DNA from: Solirubrobacter sp963798325
Lineage (GTDB): Bacteria > Actinomycetota > Thermoleophilia > Solirubrobacterales > Solirubrobacteraceae
NCBI GenBank assembly: GCA_963798325.1
Contig: CAWCSS010000002.1
Location: 372,001-436,000 of the forward strand
Length of the DNA stretch: 64,000 nucleotides
Reading direction: 5' to 3'
The position numbers were made by a program, and so were the translations under genes. The notes beneath the pieces are model-generated. The model ran no database searches and was not told where the DNA came from. It was given only the letters and a program-made list of their open reading frames with translations. Within the stretch, counting starts at the first letter, position 1. Every line of letters begins with the position of its first letter. Positions 32,570 through 39,459 of the stretch are shown here, piece after piece.

Positions 32570-34741
32570 CTCGGCGTCGATCTCGTGGTGCTCGTAGAGG
32601 TCGACGATGTCGCCGGCCTGGCCGAACGCTGCACGCCCAGGCAGGTGATCGCGATCCGAGAAACGCGAGCGTGTGCGGATGGCCGTCGAGCAGGCTGACG
32701 ATCGGCCGGCCGCGCGTGAACAGGCGGTCCAGCGTCGTCCGGGTCGCCGTCGCCGAAGCCCGCGCGGGCCTGGAAGGAGCGGAAGAGCATGGTCGGCGCG
32801 ACGTGATGCAGACGACCTCGGCGTTGCCGAGGATCTCGCGGCCTCCAGCGCTTCGGGGACGAGCGCGCCCATCACCGCGATCGTGAGCTTCGCGTCGTGG
32901 GTTCTCCAGCAGCGGTAGCCGCCGGCGATCGCCTCCTCCCGTGTTCCGGTGTGGCGGTCCTGGTCGATCGGCCGCGTGGAGAGCCGGAAGTAGGCGCTCG
33001 TCCCGCCGGGCTTGCCGAGCTGTGACAGGGCGTGCAGGAAGCACCACTCGAAGTCCTGGCCGAAGGCGGGCTCGTAGGCGACGCAGCCGGGCTGCTCGAT
33101 GCCGATGCTCGGGGTGATCACCGACTGGTGGGCGCCGCCCTCGGGGCCGAGCGTGACGCCCGAGGGCGTGCCGACCAGGATCGACTGGCCGCCCGCGTAG
33201 ATGCCGAACGACCACGGCTCCAGCGCTCGGCTCACGAACGGGTCGTAGATGGTGCCGACCGGCAGCAGCGGCTGGCCGTCGCGCGACCAGGTGGCGCCGA
33301 GCTCGCCGAGCATCCCGACGAGGTTGACCTCGGCGATCCCGAGCTCGATGTGGCGACCGTGGTCGCTCTCTCGCCAGCGCACCAGCGTGTCGGTGTCATC
33401 GTCGAACCAGTCGATCCGGTCGCCGATGTTCCAGATGCCGGCCTTGTTGATCCAGCCGCCGAGGTTGGTGCTCGTGCCGACGTCCGGGCTCACGGTGACG
33501 ACCCGTTCGGCGACCTCGGGCGCCTCCCGGGTCAGGTCGACGAAGAAGCGCCCGAAGGCCTGCTGGGTGGAGGCCTTGCCGCTGTGCGTGCGGCCGAGGT
33601 CGATCGGGACCTTCGGTGCGCGGGCGGCGCGGGTGGCGCCCCTGCGCAGGCGTTTGCCGGTCTCGCGGCACAGCTCCGCGGCGGCGCCGTCGAGCGGCGC
33701 CCACGGGTCGTCCGGGTTCTCGCCGAGCTTCGCGGCCAGCTCGCGGTACTGCTCGTGGTTGAGCAGCGCCGAGTGGTTGGCGGGGTGGCCCTCGGTGGGC
33801 AGCGACCAGCCCTTGATCGTGTAGGCGAAGACGACGCTCGGTCTGTCGCGTACCGCGTCCGCCTGGCGGTAGCCGTCGATCAGTGATGCGAGGTCGTGCC
33901 CGCCGAGGTCGCGGAAGGTGGCCAGCAGGGCGCCGTCGTCGAGGTCGTCGGTGGCGACCTCGATGCGGGTTCGCAGCTCCCGCGCGTCCGCTCGCAGCAG
34001 GCGCTGGTACTCCTCGTTGGGCATCGCGTCGATCCGCGCGCGCATGTCCGGCCGCGCGGCGAGCTTCGGGCCGTACTTGACCATCACGGTGTGCCAGCCG
34101 GCGGCCTCGAACATCGCCGCGAGCCGGCCGGCGGCGATGTCGGGCACCACGCGATCCAGCGACTGGCGGTTGAGGTCGACCACCCACATCACCTCGCCCA
34201 GCCGGGCGACCATCGGGTCCGCGATCGCCTCCCAGCAGGCGCCCTCGTCGAGCTCGGCGTCGCCGATCAGCGCGATCTGGCGCCCGCCGCGCGGCACGTC
34301 GAAGTGCCCCGCGACGTAGCGGTGCGCGAGCGCGCCCCAGATCGGCGCGGTCGCGCCGAGGCCGACGCTCCCCGTCGAGTAGTCGACCGGGTCCGGGTCC
34401 TTCGTCCGGCTCGGATAGGACTGCAGCCCGCCGTACTCGCGCAGGGTCGTCAGGTACTTCTTGTCGAGGCGCCCGAGCAGGTGGTTGATGGCGTGCAGCA
34501 CCGGGCTCGCGTGGGGCTTGACGCTCACCCGGTCCGGCGCCTCGAGCACGCCGAAGTACAGCGCGGTCATCAGCGACACCATGCTCGCGCTGGACGCCTG
34601 GTGCCCGCCGACCTTCACGCCGGAGCGGTTCTCCCGTACGCGGTTGGCGTGGTGGACGATGCTCGTCGCGAGCCACAGCACGCGCCGTTGCACACGCTCG
34701 AGCGTGTCGAGGTCGATCTCCGCGTCCACACCCCGCAACAT
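32534..34741 (-). CDS. Transketolase-like / homodimeric E1-type thiamine diphosphate enzyme, frame broken near the C-terminus
   Basis: About 735 residues. The thiamine-diphosphate motif runs from IGDAELDEGACWEAI to VVDLNRQSLD. Other segments: GGHQASSASMVSLMTALYFG, DYSTGSVGLGATAPIWGALA, TIKGWSLPTEGHPANHSALL, RHIELGIAEVNLVGMLGELG and TLGPEGGAHQSVITPSIGIE. The frame breaks near 32865 and again before the end ADQVDLYEHHEIDAESVVGA-like tail (VDLYEHHEIDAESVVGAALD). The architecture lies between transketolase and AceE-type pyruvate dehydrogenase E1, so ketol transfer versus 2-oxo-acid decarboxylation is open. ATG 34741 abuts the palindromic repeat; GTG 34729 with GGGG before it is an alternative. 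It is the third gene of the GntR operon. Confidence 0.78.
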   Translation of the reverse strand: MLRGVDAEIDLDTLERVQRRVLWLATSIVHHANRVRENRSGVKVGGHQASSASMVSLMTALYFGVLEAPDRVSVKPHASPVLHAINHLLGRLDKKYLTTLREYGGLQSYPSRTKDPDPVDYSTGSVGLGATAPIWGALAHRYVAGHFDVPRGGRQIALIGDAELDEGACWEAIADPMVARLGEVMWVVDLNRQSLDRVVPDIAAGRLAAMFEAAGWHTVMVKYGPKLAARPDMRARIDAMPNEEYQRLLRADARELRTRIEVATDDLDDGALLATFRDLGGHDLASLIDGYRQADAVRDRPSVVFAYTIKGWSLPTEGHPANHSALLNHEQYRELAAKLGENPDDPWAPLDGAAAELCRETGKRLRRGATRAARAPKVPIDLGRTHSGKASTQQAFGRFFVDLTREAPEVAERVVTVSPDVGTSTNLGGWINKAGIWNIGDRIDWFDDDTDTLVRWRESDHGRHIELGIAEVNLVGMLGELGATWSRDGQPLLPVGTIYDPFVSRALEPWSFGIYAGGQSILVGTPSGVTLGPEGGAHQSVITPSIGIEQPGCVAYEPAFGQDFEWCFLHALSQLGKPGGTSAYFRLSTRPIDQDRHTGTREEAIAGGYRCWRTHDAKLTIAVMGALVPEALEAARSSATPRSSASRRADHALPLLPGPRGLRRRRPGRRWTACSRAAGRSSACSTAIRTRSRFSDRDHLPGRAAFGQAGDIVDLYEHHEIDAESVVGAALDLLG

Positions 34742-34761
34742 AAAGGGGCCAGGCCCCTTTA
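34741..34761. repeat. Dispersed palindromic repeat, CCAGG-loop form, inside an operon
   Basis: TAAAGGGG-CCAGG-CCCCTTTA between the SHMT-like and transketolase-like genes. On the minus strand its first arm provides the SHMT-like stop (ACC TAA AGG) and its last base lies in the ATG of the next gene, so it fills the intergenic space exactly. Confidence 0.8.
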
Positions 34762-36093
34762 GGTTTCGAAGACGTAGCGCACGCGCTGGAAGCCCGCGCG
34801 CAGCTCGAGCGCCTCCTGCTTGACGTGCTCGGGCTCGCGGCCCTCGACCAGCACGCCGGCGATCATGTCCGCGATCGCCCGCATCTCGACCTCGCCCATG
34901 CCGAGGCGGGTGACCTCGGTGGTGCCGATGCGCAGGCCCGAGGGGCGGTCCCAGTCCTGCGGGGTGTCGTCGGGCAGCAGGTTCTTGTTGGTGATGATGT
35001 TCGCCTCGGCGAGACGGTGCGCGACCTCGAGGCCGCCGCCGAACTCGCGCACGTCGGCGATCACCTGGTGGGTGGTGGTGAAGCCCTTGTGGGCGCCGAG
35101 GATCGGCACGCCGCGGCTGTGGAGCGAGCAGGCGAGCGTCTGGGCGTTGGCGACGATCGCGGCCATGTACTCCTGGCCGAAGGCGAGCAGCTCGGCCGCG
35201 GCCGCGGCCAGCGCGGCGACGCGGTTGACCTGATGGGTGGCGGCGAGCGCGGGGAACACGGCGTCCAGCAGCGGCTTGGTCAGGTCCGGGTCGTTCCAGG
35301 CCATCACGCCCGACTGCGGGCCCGAGAACGTCTTGCCGGCGCTGCCGGTGAGGACGTCGGCCCCTTCGCGCAGCGGGTCCTGGAACTGGCCGCCGGCGAT
35401 CAGCCCGAGCTGGTGGGCGCCGTCGAAGAAGACCTTGCCGCCCCACTCGCCGACGATCGCCTTGATCTCGGCGACGGGCAGCGGGAACAGCGTCATCGAC
35501 GCCCCCAGCGCGACGACCTTCGGGCGCACGTCGCGGGCGATCGCGGCGAACTGCTCGAGGTCGACCTCGAGCTCGCGCGGATCGAACGGGACGTCGACGA
35601 TGCGCAGCCCGCGGATGCCGGCCGGGCCGTCGTGGCGGTTGGAGCTGTGGCCGCCGACCGGCTGCGGGATCGTCATCACCGTGTCGCCGGGCTCCGTCAG
35701 CGCGGCGTAGACGGCCATGTTGCCGATCATGCTGGCGACCAGCCGGTGCTCGGCGTAGTTGCTCTTGAACAGGCGTTTGAGCAGCTCGACGCAGAGCGCC
35801 TCGATCTCGTCGATGTGCCTGGTGCCCGCGAACCAGCGGTTGACCGGGCCGATGTGGCCCTCGGCGGCGCGTTGACCGACCTCGGCGGACAGCAGCTGCC
35901 GCACGGTCGGGCTGACGAGCGCCTCGGGGGCGAGCAGGTTCAGGCACTCGTTGCCGCGCCACGTCTCGTTGCGCGCGACCGCCTTGAGCACCTCCTGCTG
36001 CATCTGCGCCGGATCGGCGGCGGCGTCCAGCAGCGCCCGCGCGGCGGCCAGCGTCTCGGCGTCGTGGATGTCGGGCGGGGCGATGGCGGTCAT
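34759..36093 (-). CDS. Serine hydroxymethyltransferase-like PLP enzyme
   Basis: A 444-residue enzyme in one frame. It has the Asp-x-x-His cofactor motif FFDGAHQLG (D224, H227), the Schiff-base lysine in LTGSAGKTFSGPQSG (K254), and SHMT-like PVNRWFAGTRHIDEIEAL, NYAEHRLVASMIGNMAVYAA and RIGTTEVTRLGMGEVEMRAI. It differs from true GlyA in the lysine loop (usually TTTTHKTLRGPRGG), so it may be an aldolase acting on another beta-hydroxy amino acid or without folate. It starts at ATG 36093 overlapping the GntR stop (ATGA). Its stop TAA is in the repeat. Confidence 0.83.
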   Translation of the reverse strand: MTAIAPPDIHDAETLAAARALLDAAADPAQMQQEVLKAVARNETWRGNECLNLLAPEALVSPTVRQLLSAEVGQRAAEGHIGPVNRWFAGTRHIDEIEALCVELLKRLFKSNYAEHRLVASMIGNMAVYAALTEPGDTVMTIPQPVGGHSSNRHDGPAGIRGLRIVDVPFDPRELEVDLEQFAAIARDVRPKVVALGASMTLFPLPVAEIKAIVGEWGGKVFFDGAHQLGLIAGGQFQDPLREGADVLTGSAGKTFSGPQSGVMAWNDPDLTKPLLDAVFPALAATHQVNRVAALAAAAAELLAFGQEYMAAIVANAQTLACSLHSRGVPILGAHKGFTTTHQVIADVREFGGGLEVAHRLAEANIITNKNLLPDDTPQDWDRPSGLRIGTTEVTRLGMGEVEMRAIADMIAGVLVEGREPEHVKQEALELRAGFQRVRYVFET

Positions 36094-36734
36094 TCGAAGC
36101 TCCGGTCGATCAAGGCCCCCAGTGAGAGCCAGTTCTCTTTCACGAGGTCTTTCGCGTTGTGCGCGGCGGCGATGATCTGCTCGTGCTGGCGCACCGACGC
36201 GCGCCCGCTGAGCGAGCCGAAGCGCAGCCGCTCCAGCCGCCGGATGCGCGGCATCAGCCGGTCCAGCGCCCGGGCGATCTCGACGTTCGCCGACGCCTGC
36301 ACGAACACGGCGTGGAAGTCGTCGTCGGCGTGCAGGGCGGCGTCCACGTCGCCGCGTTTGAGCGCCTCGGCGAAGCGCGCGTTGGCCTCACGCATGCTCG
36401 CCAGGTCGGCGTTCGTCAGCCGCGGCGCGGCGAGCTCGGCCGCCAGCGCGTGCAGCGCGGCCACGACGGGGAACGCGTCACCCGCCTCGCGCCGGTCCAG
36501 CAGCGCGACCCGCGTGTACCGCTGCGGCGCCGTCTCCACCAGGCCGTCGCTCTCCAGCCGCGCCAGCGCCTCCCGCACCGGCGTGCGGCTCAACCCGAGC
36601 CACGCGCACAGCTCCTGATCCCGCAGGCGCTCGCCCGGAGCCAGCGTCCCGTCCACGATCGCGTCGCGGATCGCCGCGTACGCGCGGTCTCTGAGCAGGT
36701 CCCGCTCGAACGGGTCATTCGCCGGGACTGGCAT
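36090..36734 (-). CDS. GntR family transcriptional regulator (FCD/FadR-type)
   Basis: A 214-residue protein. The N-terminal winged helix spans about residues 15-80: AYAAIRDAIVDGTLAPGERL, LSRTPVREALARLESDGLV. The helical C-terminal FCD effector domain has acidic and His residues suited to a metal (DDDFHAVFV, QHEQIIAA). It leads the operon with the SHMT-like and transketolase-like enzymes and probably controls it. A strong palindrome covers its start codon, suggesting autoregulation. The effector is likely a small acid related to the pathway; its identity is unknown. Confidence 0.9.
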   Translation of the reverse strand: MPVPANDPFERDLLRDRAYAAIRDAIVDGTLAPGERLRDQELCAWLGLSRTPVREALARLESDGLVETAPQRYTRVALLDRREAGDAFPVVAALHALAAELAAPRLTNADLASMREANARFAEALKRGDVDAALHADDDFHAVFVQASANVEIARALDRLMPRIRRLERLRFGSLSGRASVRQHEQIIAAAHNAKDLVKENWLSLGALIDRSFE

Positions 36735-36754
36735 CTGAAATATCAGTATGCCAG
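36728..36754. promoter_or_regulatory. Candidate GntR operator overlapping the GntR start codon
   Basis: Arms CTGGCAT-CTGA and TCAG-T-ATGCCAG, 11 paired positions with one extra T, around AATA. The cat of the start codon (36732-36734) is in the left arm. Position over the start strongly suggests autorepression; recognition by this GntR protein is inferred. Confidence 0.55.
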
Positions 36755-36758
36755 ATCC

Positions 36759-36808
36759 TAAAGGGGCCAGGCCCCGTCAACCTGCGTGACAGGGGCCTGG
36801 CCCCTTTA
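36759..36808. repeat. Two palindromic repeats in inverted orientation forming one long hairpin
   Basis: Left copy TAAAGGGG-CCAGG-CCCC at 36759-36775 and right copy GGGG-CCTGG-CCCCTTTA at about 36792-36808, joined by GTCA...TGAC. Each copy has lost its inner outer-arm, so together they build a single large inverted repeat between the divergent GntR and amidohydrolase genes. Confidence 0.75.
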
Positions 36809-36818
36809 TGTTGTGGGG

Positions 36819-37644
36819 GTGCGGGCCATCGATATGCACGTCCATCTGCCCACCGGGGATTGGGTCTGTGGGTGCGTGGGGCACTACGCGGACTCGATCG
36901 AGCGGTACTTCGGGTCGCGGCCGGAGACGACCTCGATCGAGGAGTTCATCGCGCTGTACGAGCGGCTGGACCTGGGCGGGGTGCTGCTCGGGTGGGATGC
37001 GCAGGGCAAGACGCTCGAGAACGCGGAGATCAAGCGGATCTGCGAGCAGTCGGGCGGGCGGTTCATCGGCTTCGGGTCGCGTCGATCCCAACCGCGAGGA
37101 CGCGCTGGAGCGGCTCGAGGCGGTCGCCGCGCTGGGCCTGCGGGGCCTGAAGCTGCATCCGACGCTGCAGGACTTCGACCCGGGCGACGATCGCTTCCTG
37201 CCGTTCTTCGACGCGGCGGCCGAGCTCGGGCTGACGCTCCTCACCCACGCCGGCACCAGCGGCCTCGGCGCCGGCGAGCCCGGCGGGCAGGGCCTGCGTA
37301 TCGACCTCGCCCGGCCGATCCTGCTCGACCGCATCGCCGCGCGACATCCCGGGATGCGGATCGTGCTCGCCCACGTCGGCTGGCCCTGGCACCTCGAAGC
37401 GGTGGCCATGGCCCTGCACAAATCCAACGTCTACCTCGACATCAGCGGCTGGAAGTACCGCTATCTGCCCGACGAGGTCAAGCGCGAGATCCCCCGCCGC
37501 CTGCGCGGGCAGTTCTGCTTCGGCACCGACTTCCCGATGTTCGACCCCGAGGCCTGCCTGGCCGAGCTCGACCGGCTCGAACTGCCCGAAGACGTGGCCC
37601 GCGCGGTCCTGCACGACAACGCCGCGGCGCTGCTCGGGCTGTGA
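36819..37644 (+). CDS. Amidohydrolase family 2 (TIM-barrel metal hydrolase/decarboxylase), one frame break
   Basis: About 275 residues. The metal motif H-x-H is in AIDMHVHLPTGDW at the N-terminus. Further barrel ligands are in LKLHPTLQDF, LLTHAGTSG, VLAHVGWPW and the Asp of FGTDFPMFD. The family (PF04909) includes 2-pyrone-dicarboxylate hydrolase and decarboxylases of aromatic acids. Frames join near 37080, where removing one C gives FGSVDPNRED. Start GTG 36819 follows GGGGG directly after the repeat. The stop overlaps the BTAD fragment gene by four bases (GTGA). Confidence 0.85.
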
Positions 37645-37859
37645 CCGACGACCCGGAGCACGAGGCCCGCGAGAAGATGCGCGCGCTGGCCGCGGCGGGC
37701 GACCTGGCCGGCGCGATCGGCGAGTACGCCCGCCTCGAGCACCGCCTGCGCGCCGACCTCGGCGTCGAACCCTCCCGCGAGACCAGACGCCTGCTCGACG
37801 ACCTCCGCGTCACCGCCCCACCGCCCCTGGGCAAACCTAAAGGGGACAGTCCCCTTTAG
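37641..37859 (+). CDS. Orphan BTAD-domain fragment protein
   Basis: A 72-residue protein holding only the second half of a bacterial transcriptional activator domain: GDLAGAIGEYARLEHRLRAD then LGVEPSRETRRLLDDLR. The large regulator at 39460 has the matching stretch SEYVRLEDRLERELSIAPSR. There is no DNA-binding domain. The last residues KGDSPL and the TAG stop are encoded by the palindromic repeat, so the gene ends in the repeat. It may be a remnant of an AfsR-like gene or a small modulator of such regulators. GTG 37641 overlaps the amidohydrolase stop. Confidence 0.55.
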   Translation: MTDDPEHEAREKMRALAAAGDLAGAIGEYARLEHRLRADLGVEPSRETRRLLDDLRVTAPPPLGKPKGDSPL

Positions 37860-37892
37860 GTTGCGTTTACGTAAAGGGGACAGTCCCCTTAA
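37834..37892. repeat. Two tandem copies of the palindromic repeat, ACAGT-loop form
   Basis: Copy one (37834-37862) is the fullest in the window: AACCTAAAGGGGAC-A-GTCCCCTTTAGGTT, a perfect 29-base palindrome. Copy two (37872-37892) is TAAAGGGG-ACAGT-CCCCTTAA, followed by GTTTAGGTT further on. They sit between convergent genes; the ends of both genes are encoded by repeat sequence. Confidence 0.85.
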
Positions 37893-39054
37893 TGTGGGGT
37901 TTAGGTTGTGGGGTGCGCAGGGCGGCCAGGCCGAGGAGGCCGAAGACGACCGGGCCGAGGCCGGCGAGCAGGAGCGCGGCCTGGGCGCCGAGGAGGCCGA
38001 CGAGCACGCCGCCGGCGCCGAGCGCGGCGAGCTCGGCGGTGTTGCGGGCCGCGTTGTAGGCGGCGAAGGCGCGGCCGTGGGCGGAGGACGGGACGCGCTG
38101 CTGGATCAGGGTGCGCAGGAGGACGTTCTTGATGCCGTGGCCGATGCCGCCGACGAAGTAGCCGGCGATCACCCAGACGAGCACCGGCCAGAGAGCGGCG
38201 GAGGCCAGTCCGGCGCCCTGCAGGGTGAGGGCGATGAGGCCACCGGCGGCGAGCGGGACCTTCAGGCGCGAGGCGACGCCGATCGCGCCGAGGACCATTC
38301 CCGCCGTCCAGCCGGCGAAGACGAGCGCGTAGCCGGTGCCGCTCGCGCCCACGACGTCGCGCACGTAGAAGACCTCGACGGTCATCGAGGCGGAGATGAA
38401 CAGCAGAGCGGCCACGGCGGCGCCGAGGGCGATGCGCAGGGTCGGGTCGCTGAGCAGGAGGTGCAGGCCGCCGCCGCCCGGGGACGAGGACGCGGCGGCG
38501 GCCGGCACGCGGCGGGCGTGGAGGAGCAGCGCGGCGAGGGCGACGGCGAGGAAGCTCGCGGCGTTGGCCGCGAGGCCGAGCTCGACGCCGCCGGCCGCGG
38601 TGAGCACGCCCGCCAGCAGCGGTCCCGCGGTGAACCCGCTGTAGCGGGCGGTCTCGACCCACCCGTTGGCGCGGGTCAGCTGATCTTCGGCCACCGTGGC
38701 CGGGACGAGCGCGGCCTCGGCCGGGCCCGCCACCGCGACACCCGCGCCCAGCAGCGCGGCCAGGATGAGGATGGGTGCGAGACCGTCGGCGAAGACCAGC
38801 CCGGTCGCGACCCCCGCCTGCGCCAGCGAGACGACCAGCAGCAGCCGGCGGTTCTCGACCCGGTCGACGAGCCGGCCGGCGACCGGCGCGAGCACCACGA
38901 TCGGCGCCATCAGCGCGGCGAACAGCGCCGCGACGGCGTAGCCCGAGCCGGTCAGATCGTGCACGTGGAGCGAGAGGACGACGACCAGGAGCAGGTCGCC
39001 CGCCGCGGAGAGGGCCACGGCGCCGGAGAGCAGGCGGAGGTCGCGGGGCATCAT
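37867..39054 (-). CDS. MFS transporter
   Basis: A 395-residue protein with about 12 membrane helices in one frame. Recognisable are the loop GRLVDRVENRRLLLV (motif A-like) in the first half and GHGIKNVLLRTLIQQRVPSS between the halves, typical of the MFS_3/enterobactin-exporter-like group. The substrate is unknown. Start ATG 39054 overlaps the NTF2-like stop (ATGATGA). The final residues IKGTVPFT are translated from a palindromic repeat copy, so the natural C-terminus has been extended by the repeat. Confidence 0.85.
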   Translation of the reverse strand: MMPRDLRLLSGAVALSAAGDLLLVVVLSLHVHDLTGSGYAVAALFAALMAPIVVLAPVAGRLVDRVENRRLLLVVSLAQAGVATGLVFADGLAPILILAALLGAGVAVAGPAEAALVPATVAEDQLTRANGWVETARYSGFTAGPLLAGVLTAAGGVELGLAANAASFLAVALAALLLHARRVPAAAASSSPGGGGLHLLLSDPTLRIALGAAVAALLFISASMTVEVFYVRDVVGASGTGYALVFAGWTAGMVLGAIGVASRLKVPLAAGGLIALTLQGAGLASAALWPVLVWVIAGYFVGGIGHGIKNVLLRTLIQQRVPSSAHGRAFAAYNAARNTAELAALGAGGVLVGLLGAQAALLLAGLGPVVFGLLGLAALRTPQPKPHIKGTVPFT

Positions 39055-39401
39055 GCGTCCCAGGCCTCGACGCCGAACCAGCGGGTGATGTTCCCGTCGC
39101 GCAGCTCCAGCAGCGCGTTGGTCGCCAGCACGCGGCCGTCGGGCATCGTGCAGGTGACGGACATCGCGCCGCGATCGCGTTGAGCGAAGCCGTCGACGAC
39201 GGTGGTCTCGATGCCGGCCTCGATCATGCCGGCCAGCATCGCCAGGACGCTCTCGCGCCCGTGGTACTCGGTTCGCGTGTGGCTCGGAGCGATGTCGAGC
39301 CACTCGATGTCCTCGGCGAGCACCGCGGCGAGCGCGGCGTGAGCTTCAGGCGCCGTGCGCAGCGCGTCGATGTCCAGCGTGGGGGCGGTGGGTGCGGTCA
39401 T
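39051..39401 (-). CDS. Nuclear transport factor 2 / SnoaL-like protein
   Basis: A 116-residue protein of the cone-shaped NTF2-like fold: AHAALAAVLAEDIEWLDIAP, then YHGRESVLAMLAGMIEAGIE, and the closing strands RVLATNALLELRDGNITRWF. Members are small isomerases, cyclases or binding proteins; no catalytic pair is clear here. An in-frame GTG lies three codons upstream (39410). It precedes the MFS gene with overlapping stop and start and is divergent from the large BTAD regulator, which may control both. Confidence 0.75.
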   Translation of the reverse strand: MTAPTAPTLDIDALRTAPEAHAALAAVLAEDIEWLDIAPSHTRTEYHGRESVLAMLAGMIEAGIETTVVDGFAQRDRGAMSVTCTMPDGRVLATNALLELRDGNITRWFGVEAWDA

Positions 39402-39447
39402 GGGCAGCACCCTCCCGCGCGCCCGTCAGCCGACCGTCAGCCGCCCG

Positions 39448-39453
39448 TAAAGT
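39448..39453 (+). promoter_or_regulatory. Candidate -10 box TAAAGT of the BTAD-ATPase regulator
   Basis: TAAAGT, then GCGGCC, then ATG 39460; leaderless spacing. Confidence 0.45.
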
Positions 39454-39459
39454 GCGGCC

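Noticed and set aside
36759..37892. Clustered repeats as a CRISPR array
   Set aside because: Only two copies per site, palindromic and of different orientation, with no uniform spacers and no cas genes.
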